Positions 1 to 8,700 of a stretch of 64,000 nucleotides of DNA are shown here, in pieces. Each line of letters begins with the position of its first letter. The first letter of the stretch is position 1. The notes under the pieces were generated by a model that saw only the letters and a list, made by a program, of their open reading frames with translations, was not told the DNA's origin and searched no databases. Source of the DNA: Actinostola sp. cb2023. Taxonomy: Eukaryota > Cnidaria > Anthozoa > Actiniaria > Actinostolidae. Position numbers and translations under genes: made by a program. The stretch spans positions 469,501 to 533,500 of the forward strand of contig JAUJYZ010001583.1 of NCBI GenBank assembly GCA_033675265.1, written 5' to 3'.

Positions 1-204
1 AATTGTAAAGAGATAAGAGGATAATATAAATATGACAGATAAAAGTAGTTAATTAGATGATCATGCAAATGTGTGCCAAAAAGAAAGAAACAAAATGAAG
101 AAAGAAAAAGGAGAAGAAAAGAGCAAAGTCTATAATAATTTAAAAAATTATACAGATCAGGGACTATAAATATATATACAAATTAGCAATTGAATTGCAA
201 GTGG
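1..204. other. AT-rich sequence without recognisable feature
   Basis: Nothing coding or repeated was recognised here. By orientation it should lie within a SHPRH intron, because the next SHPRH exon was not found between here and 2799. Confidence 0.4.
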
Positions 205-507
205 AAAAGTTCCAGTCCGCGCATTGATTGGAACTAATACAGTTTCGAGTTGTTTAGACACCGCTGTACTCCTTGACAAAAGACGCGTTAGCTCAGGCTT
301 AGCCTCAGTTCAGAGAATAACCCGTGGAATTAAAAATGGTTTCTATTGTTCAATGTGAACACTTTTTCGCGTTCTCGTCGGTATTTGTGCATAATTTACA
401 CTGAATTGAGGCCAAGCCTGAGCAAGTGCGTCTTTTGTCAAGGAGTACAGCGGTGTCTAAAAAACTCGAAACTGGAGTATTGCAAGGACTGGAAATCCAG
501 TCTAGTC
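205..507. repeat. Inverted-repeat (MITE-like) element
   Basis: About 100-bp arms (near 205-315 and 405-507) are imperfect reverse complements. Both contain the string around CACCGCTGTACTCCTTGAC or its complement. The inner part resembles sequence near 27560-27680, 33780-33850 and 38700-38780, so this is a dispersed repeat. No target duplication was resolved and no protein is encoded. Confidence 0.6.
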
Positions 508-931
508 CGAATTGGATTCTTTGGAACAACTTCTCCAACTCATTAATGATTAATAATTGGAGAAATTCAAAGCTAAAGTTGGCCGAATTTTATGCTAATT
601 AAGAACACTTTTTTTATTATTTCCTTATGAATTAATAATGAGTTTGAGAATACATGAGACTCCGCCGATAAGAGTTGAAGTTCTATCGAGTCGTTGATCA
701 AGCCGCGAGAGAAGGAGGCAAGACGAAAAGACACGATGGGAGCGAGGCGAGAAGGGAGACGCGTGATAAGTAGGAGTCTATAGATGAATGGTCAAATAGG
801 AATGATTGTTACCTTGGCTGTTGTGGTCTCTACCATCTGTGCTTCATCAAGACAAATCTAGAATGACATATTTAAAATTCAAAATGTAGTTTTAAAACAA
901 CACAATGCCGATAATGAGGATTAGACGGGAT
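508..931. other. Non-coding spacer
   Basis: No gene seen. The first 70 bp (ending CTCCAACTCATTAAT) recur at 1443-1510, so the two flanking inverted-repeat elements share a right border sequence. Confidence 0.4.
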
Positions 932-1452
932 TTCCAGTGCGCGCAATTAAGCCACTTCACGCTGTCGTCCGCCATTTTGAATTGGGACAAACGCGGCAAA
1001 ATTTATAGAAATCTGGATCACTTTGGCTTGCTGTAACTCCGCCCGATTTCGTTGGATTTTCAAAAACTTACCATTTTAGAAGATATGTTTTCTTTGTTAT
1101 TTATGTCCTATAATATGATGGGTATTGGAAGGCTACAAATCGAGAAAAAAAGACTTTTGTTTTCAAAATAAACGGTTCGGCACGTGAATATGCAAATTAG
1201 CTCGAAATTTTAAGATACATTCGCGAAAAGAAGATGACTCGTAAAAGGTAGTTAAAACACCTACATTGGACTTATTTTCAGTCCAGCAACTGGTGTACAT
1301 GCCTGCTTATTATCGTTGTTTAAATTTTGAAAATCCAACGAAAAAAGTTACGGCAAGTCAAAGTGATCCAGATTTCAATAAATTTTGCCGCGTTTGTCCC
1401 AATTCAAAATGGCGGACGACAGCGTGCAGTCCGAGGCAAAGCCGAATTGGAG
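932..1452. repeat. Inverted-repeat (MITE-like) element
   Basis: Arms near 932-1075 and 1325-1452 are imperfect reverse complements (GCCATTTTGAATTGGGAC against GTCCCAATTCAAAATGGC). The short ORFs across it are by-products of the repeat. Superfamily not resolved. Confidence 0.6.
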
Positions 1453-1807
1453 GCTTTGGAACGACTTCTCCAACTCGTTAATGTTTTACAATTGGAGAAA
1501 TTCAAAGTTGATTTTAAGATATTTTTTAGGACTTTTAGAACTATATATTTGTATGAGTGGGAAGTAGTTACGGTACGGTTCGTATCTTGCGGTGACCGTG
1601 CCGTGTCCAAGCGTTATGCTTGCTTGAGCGATGATTTTGCACACTGTTATTGGTTGAATAGAATGTCTTCGATTTTGTTCTGTGACCGTAACCCCGTGGT
1701 GTAGGTTTCCCACTCATACGAAAACGACTCTAGTTCTGGTTTAGTTATTATACTGATATTATAAAGGGCATTTGGGCTGTTAGCGAAAAAGCGTTATATA
1801 AATATAC

Positions 1808-1874
1808 ATGTATATATTATTATTATTATTATTAATATTAATATTATTAATATTATTATTATTATTATTATTAT
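1808..1874. repeat. (ATT)n microsatellite
   Basis: Interrupted ATT/TAA trinucleotide tract directly abutting the left end of the inverted-repeat element at 1875. Confidence 0.8.
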
Positions 1875-2717
1875 AATACCATGATCACCTCGGTTTTCAT
1901 TGTTCCACGAGGGACATTTAACATCGAACATCCCTCGCGAAAGCTCTAAGTCGAGCATCGCTCATGCATAGTAATGAGGGAAATTTAGACTAAATCTCCC
2001 TCATGAATACAATCATGAGGGAAATTTAGACTAAATGTCCCTCATGAATACAATCATGAGGGAAATTTAGACTAAATGTCCCTCATGATTATATTCATGA
2101 GGGACATTTAGACTAAATATCCCTCATTACTATGCATGAGGATGCAAGTCAGTCCCTCATATACACCAGGTGTACACACAATCATTGGGACCCAAGAGCA
2201 AATCGAATAGTACTTTAATAATCGCTCCTCTACTTATGATGACTCGAGCATTCAAGACGTGTGGGATGTGTGAAGCTCAAAATACAACATCGTTAACGCA
2301 TGCGCAATAGAAGGAAATGCACAAAAGTCGAATTCAAAGGATATTTTATTAGACCTATTTCTGTTATTTGTTCACACAATTAAATATTATATTAGTTGGC
2401 ACTTTCCTCTTTTTCTGTATGTGCTTTTTAGTGTTTTGAGGAACCGTATTCTCCCTTACTTGCTCCACTTCGTCATCTCTCATAAAAGTAAACCGACCTT
2501 CCGCCATTTCTGATCTGTTTACCTTCAGGTACTCCTTACTATAACTAATTTATACTCTTTTATTGTGTAAATGAAACAAAGATGTGCAACATGAAGCATT
2601 CCCCAGAGTACAGTCTAATCAATTAAGACTCTTTCACAAAACACTATAATATATTCTCCTTTGCGCCGGTTAACTCAAGCCTGTATTTTTGTCCATTTCC
2701 TCGGTGATCATGGTATT
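1875..2717. mobile_element. 843-bp TIR element, copy 1 (AATACCATGATCACC ends)
   Basis: The ends are AATACCATGATCACC and its reverse complement GGTGATCATGGTATT. A second copy of nearly the same length lies in the opposite orientation at 51507-52348. From about 1970 to 2145 it contains tandem palindromic units alternating 'CATGAGGGAAATTTAGACTAA' variants (CATGAGGG...CCCTCATG). A small minus-strand ORF (2364-2507) is conserved between the copies. The target duplication is obscured by flanking ATT repeats. It lies inside a SHPRH intron. Probably a non-autonomous DNA transposon. Confidence 0.8.
2364..2507 (-). CDS. 47-codon conserved ORF inside TIR element
   Basis: The ORF starts MAEGRFTFMRDDEVE and ends CVNK. 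Compared with the 43-codon ORF in the other copy (51712-51843), the first 38 codons differ at three third positions only, all synonymous, and there is one in-frame 12-bp length difference. Its wording (RF...DDEVEQVRENTVPQNTKK) resembles the N-terminal segment of cnidarian KIAA1958/ZMYM-like proteins, in which an NTKK motif precedes the DUF3504-type region. That comparison is from memory and is weak. It may be a captured first exon. Flanking non-coding sequence is also almost identical, so selection on the protein is not proven. Confidence 0.35.
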   Translation of the reverse strand: MAEGRFTFMRDDEVEQVRENTVPQNTKKHIQKKRKVPTNIIFNCVNK

Positions 2718-2799
2718 ACTTATAATTATTATTATTATTATTATTATTATTAAAATGTTCTACTCAGATCTTGAATTACACAATAGAGTGCTCACATAC

Positions 2800-2870
2800 C
2801 CTCCAGAACTTGATAGCTGTTAAAGGACTGGGTAACGCTATGTACCTCTTGTGATACCTCAATGACCTGC
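2800..2870 (-). CDS. SHPRH: SHPRH exon 6 (last exon in window)
   Basis: The 71-nt exon has acceptor TTCTTTTAG and donor GTATGTG. With the G carried from exon 5 it reads RSLRYHKRYIALPSPLTAIK, matching the conserved 'RYMAIPSPLVAVEWWR' stretch just before the DEAQ box in vertebrate SHPRH. It ends in phase 0. No following exon was found between 1 and 2799. Confidence 0.85.
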
Positions 2871-5744
2871 CTAAAAGAAAATACAATATTATTATGCTAC
2901 AATATTCAAGTAATTATTATTCAAGCAATCTTTTTTCTGAGCTATTACTGGGTGTGGCCCATTGGTTATGTTAGTGCAAATACTGAACTTGTTCACCATA
3001 AATAGTACTATGTAGCACCAAATAGTGGTATTTCTATTGCAAAGCGTTGCACAGTTTTAGTTTTTGTACTCTATTGTTTACGTAAGTCATATTTTTATTG
3101 TAGTTCCTTTATTGTCTCATTTCAACTGACTTTAACAAATAAGAACAATTTCAAAAGTCAAGCTTAAACAGGTTCTTATATATTGTCGGTTTAATAACTT
3201 CTGTTCGGGGTTTCGTACATTAGAGATTTAGTCCAAGCCTAAGCCTGTGAGGTTACTTCATCCACAGGGAATACCAACTATGAAGGTATGAAACTCCGAA
3301 CATAAGCTATGTACACTTTCGGTTGACGTCGACGTCGTAGATTTTGTGAAGCTTAAACTCCCTATTTCGTATGTGTAGTTGTTTGCTGCATGAGTAATTA
3401 GACACTCACCTTGCCTGGTTCCTAAGTGATGGAAGTCTGCACGCAGTGTTGTATATGTTGTCAAAATGATGTCGTGGTCGGCAAGCATGTCAGGCGAGAC
3501 AAAACCTTGTCTATTAACACCTTCGTATACCTTATCCAAGAATATAATAAATGAAAGTAAACACCGTCTTAAATGATATACATGTACTACAGTAAGCCTC
3601 AGTCTGTAATCTAGGCTCCTAAGGAAGACGTACATGTACAAGCTTGGAAGTTGCCTAGCATGTCAGGCGAGACAAAACCTTGTCTATTAACACCTTCGTA
3701 TACCTTATCCAAGAATATAATAAATGAAAGTAAACACCGTCTTAAATGATATACATGTACTACAGTAAGCCTCAGTCTGTAATCTAGGCTCCTAAGGAAG
3801 ACGTACATGTACAAGCTTGGAAGTTGCCTAGCATGTCAGGCGAGACAAAACCTTGTCTATTAACACCTTCGTATACCTTATCCAAGAATATAATAAATGA
3901 AAGTAAACACCGTCTTAAATGATATACATGTACTACAGTAAGCCTCAGTCTGTAATCTAGGCTCCTAAGGAAGACATACATGTACAAGCTTGGAAGTTGC
4001 CTAGCATGTCAGGCGAGACAAAACCTTGTCTATTAACACCTTCGTATACCTTATCCAAGAATAAAATAAATGAAAGTAAACACCGTCTTAAATGATATAC
4101 ATGTACTACAGTAAGCCTCAGTCTGTAATCTAGGCTCCTAAGGAAGACATACATGTACAAGCTTGGAAGTTGCCTAGCATATCAGATGAGACAAAACCTT
4201 GTCCATTAACACCTTCGTATACCTTATCCAAGAATATAATAAATGAAAGTAAGCACCACCTTAAGTGATATACTACAGTAGCCCTCTGTAATCTAGGCTC
4301 CTGAGGAAGACATACATGTACAAGCTTGGAAGTTGCCTAGCATATCAGGTGAGACAAAACCTTGTCTATTAACACCTTCGTATACCTTATCCAAGAATAA
4401 AATAAATGAAAGTAAACACCACGATATACTAGGCCTCTGTATTCTGGGCTCCTAAGGAAGATATACATGTACATGTGCAAGCTAGCTGCCTAGTTTTGAT
4501 TACAGAAAAGAGAGTCATTTGACTTCATGTTCATGCACAGTAGCATCTCATTAAAGTCATAACATTCAACAAAATTGACACAGGAATGAGCAACGTAAAA
4601 AGACATATAATAAACATCTTATTAATATTGTTTGCTCAGTCTATATCGTAAGCTATAAACCTATTTTTTCCACATGCCTCCACACCGTTCTGTGGCAAAT
4701 ATTGGAGGACTCTGAATTCGAGTGTTTGCAGCACTGTGATAGCAGTTCTTGTTTTCGTAACAATGCAGAGCCTATCCAATGTACTGAAGAAAGAACGTTG
4801 CATCCATAGAAGAAGAAGAACAAAGAAGAAGAAGAAGAAGAAGAAGAAGAAGAAGAAGAAGAAGAAGAAGAGAAGAAGAAGAAGAAGAAGAAGAAGAAGA
4901 AGAAGAAGAAGAAGAAGAAGAAGAAGAAGAAGAAGAAGAAGAAGAAGAAGAAGAAGAAGAAGAAGAAGAAGAAGAAGAAGAAGAAGAAGAAGAAGAAGAA
5001 GAAGAAGAAGAAGAAGAAGAAGAAGAAGAAGAAGAAGAAGAAGAAGAAGAAGAAGAAGAAGAAGAAGAATACAAGTGACATTTCCACTAGTCTTTCATCA
5101 AGGGCCGAAACACTTTGACACAGTTGTAGCTAATTTAGCCAATCAAACATTTCCAATCCATTATAAAGTAATTTGACGCTTGGTAATAGTTAGTAATGTA
5201 GTTCGTAAGGTTTCGTCAAGCGTAAAAAGACTCGGAAAATTTCCGTCTGGATCGGTATTTTTCCGAGTCTTTTTACTCTTGACGAAACCTTACGAACTAC
5301 ATTATCTCCAATCTAGTTTCCCAATATTTGCCACAGACCAGTCCATACATGTAGTTAGTGCATGGGCCATAATTCAATGAAAAAAACTCAGTCCATAACG
5401 TTCGGTATGAACCAAGCAAATAAAGTTAATAAGAGGTGTGACCCTGGCATAAAGGACATACCAGTAACTGCAGTGCTCCCGGTAATGTATGTCTGGTTAT
5501 TTCTTCGACCCACTGGTGAGCAATGGTTTCTGGAGAGATGATCAATGTAGCGCGAGATGGAATGGGAGGCTGACAGGAAAACAAGAGATTGTTATGGTAC
5601 ATCAAAAAAAAATCAATCAAAAGAAAATCACAGAAAAAACACGAAAAAAAAAATCAAAAAAAAAATCAAAAACTTTATTTAATCACGGAGTCCTTTTAAG
5701 GATTAAAATCACAATGAAGTACTCTTCCAAGGAGCCGTGCACTG

Positions 5745-5786
<42 letters not shown>

Positions 5787-8700
5787 GTATATGTTGCCCG
5801 TTGCTTTGTGTTGCACCTTTGCTGTGATTTACATTTGCAGCTGAGCTTACCCTGTTAACGGCACACTTGGGACACAGGAAGGCTTGATCCGTCTTATAAT
5901 AACCCTGCAGACAATTGGAATGTAGGACAACCGAACATTGTGTGCACTTTAAAAGATCCTCACTGGCATCAGCCTGAATTGTTCCACATACACATTCACA
6001 TCGAATGGTTTCCTTGTTTGTCTTTGCTGGGATTTTTTCATTGGCATCCATATTGAATTGTGGAATTAATTGGGGTTGTGGTTGTGGTGGTTGTGCTGTT
6101 GACAGTGGTTGTGGTGGATGTGGTTGTGGTGTTGACTGTGGTTGTGGTGGATGTTGTGGAGGATGTGGTTGTGGTGGATGTGGTGTTGACTGTAGTTGTG
6201 GTGTTGACTGTGGATGTGGTGTTGACAGTGGTTGTGGTGGATGTGGTAGTGGTGTTGACTGTGGTTGTGGTGGTTGTTGTGGAGGATGTGGTTGTGGTGG
6301 ATGTGGTGTTGACTGTGGTTGTGGTGCTGACTGTGGATGTGGTGTTGACTGTGGATGTGGTGTTGACTGTGGTTGTGTTGTTGACAGTGATTGTGGATGT
6401 AGTGTTGACTGTGGTTGTGGTGGAATTGTTGCTGATGATGGTTGTGGTGGATGTGATGGTGGATGTAGTGTTGATGGTGGTTGTGGTGGAATTGGTGTTG
6501 ATGGTGGATGTGGTGGATGTGGTGGTGGATGTGGTGTTGACGGTGGATGTGGTGTTAACTGTGTCTGTGGTTGTTGTGGTGTTGACTCTGGTTGTGGTAT
6601 TGGATATGGTTGTATTGATGTTTCTGTAGTTATTTCCTCTTCTAAATCACATTGTGTATGGTTATTCTTTGGATTATTCAGGATACAGGCCAGTACTTCA
6701 ACTGTTTTTCCAAGACCCATTTCATCAGCAAGTATTCCTCCAAAGGGTTGGGGAGGTTGTGGGAAATGCTTGGTAGTCAATCTGATGAACACATGTACAT
6801 CACTTATATTTATGTGACAGCATCAGTACTACAGTACATGTAATAATAAGGGATAAACCTGTACATTCATTTTGAGATAACAAGATAAGGGGATCCGACT
6901 GTAAAATAAAGTCTATGTCTATGTCTATGTCTATAGAAATATCACTTTGAAACTAGATGTACATGTACATGTAGGTACGAGAACAGGTACAAGCATGGCA
7001 GATTAGGCCATTGAAAGCAATTTTGAGCAATTGGAACTTGTTTGCTTTGAAATAAATACAAGAGTTTGATTGGCGTTCAGGTTGGACATTGGTTTCAGCC
7101 AAATTTTATGTTTTAATAACATATTCATTATACATGTGTATGGCTTCTGCACAAACAAATAAACAGAAAGGATGTTTTCATTCACTACAGTCCGTACGGG
7201 AAATTTGTGACTGCTCATTGACCAATCACAATTCAACAATGTAAAATGCAAATTAAATCATAAAATTCTGGGAAATTAAAAGAACACGTACATGTATTTG
7301 TATTTTGCCGCAAAAGATGATAACCCATTGTTATTATATAGCACAGATACTACGCGTGCTCTTATTGGTCAATCGTACGGGAATTGTACATGTAACTTCC
7401 CGTACGGGAAGTTACATGTACGGCCCGCTGAAAACTGAAGCGTAAGGAAAAGCTATATAAAAAATATATTAACCTCGCTTGCTCGGTCCGTACGGGAAGT
7501 TATGGATCCTCGCTTTTTCCCACTTTTTTTTGGCCCGCGCGCTACGCGCTTGGCCCAAAAGGCCGTGCAAAAAAACTCGGTAAATAACTTCTCGTACGGA
7601 CATCACACTCGGTTAATAAGAGGTATTTATATCACTCCAGTGCCATACTTGTAATACGTACATTTGCATTTCACATGTATTTCATTTCATAAATTGTATG
7701 TACATGACTACCGTTCCGTAATGATTCGAATAAGTGCCCTCCTCCAAACAAGCGCCCCCTGTCGAATAAGCACCCTCAATACACAGCGTTTTTAAATAAG
7801 CGCCTTCCATACACTGCGTTGTTTTAATAAGTGCCCCCTCCCAAATAAGTGTGCATACACATGTACATACCTTCCATTGTATGGATTGTAGAACAAAATC
7901 TTTTTATCAACTGTGATGCATCGTCGCCACAAAATGTGCAGATCATGTTCTGAAAATATCAACACTGATTTAGAATCAAATTTGAAGTAGGCTGTTGAAC
8001 CGGGTAACAATCCCCTATTCTTACGAAAAATTCAACAGGTTATTTAGTGTCCCCTGTGAACAGGTTAGATTAGGGTCGGAGACAGGACCTCAGGTTTAAC
8101 GTCCTTATCTGAGAAGACGTGAAGGTCTAACCATTTGCAGATGTAATTACAAAGGCAGCACCTTCTCCTCGATTACTATAAGACCCTGAGTAATGGCCCG
8201 ACTTGAACCACGAACCTCCCGCACAATAGACCGGTACTCAACCAACTGAGCCAACCGGTCTACCTTAGAATTGTGCTTGGCGTACTTAGACGACATCATC
8301 ATCCACGCAGATAGCTTTGAGGCAGAGAAGGACACGTTACGTGAGGTACTGCAGCACACGAGGGACGCAGGACTTAAACTCAGCCCGAAGAAGTGTCACC
8401 TGTTCCAGTGATATGTGCCGTTCCTCGGACATGTGGTCAGCGGCGAAGGCTTATCAAATGACTCTGAGAAGATCTCAGCTGTGTTCTACTGACCAGTGTG
8501 AGCGAGCTGCGTAGCTACATGTACCTTGGACTATGTTGCTACAACACAAGATCCAAGAGGGGCTACACAGACATCTCACAATGACGACTACAATTGACTC
8601 AAAACAGCCCTAACAACAGCACCCATTCTCGCATACCCCTCAAGCAAGAACCCGTAAATCCTGGACACCGACGTGAGCAACTACGGCATTGACGCATTGC

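Noticed and set aside
1970..2145. Regularly spaced palindromic repeats resembling a CRISPR array
   Set aside because: The units are contiguous without unique spacers, lie in a eukaryotic TIR element, and recur in its second copy.
4653..5176. Three overlapping ORFs of 100-146 aa (poly-Phe, poly-Arg, poly-Ser)
   Set aside because: They are translations of the (AAG)n microsatellite in different frames.
6005..6817. 270- and 189-aa plus-strand ORFs rich in Gly/Cys/Val
   Set aside because: They are antisense shadows of the Pro/Gln/His-rich repeat in SHPRH exon 3, whose minus-strand frame has conserved domains on both sides.
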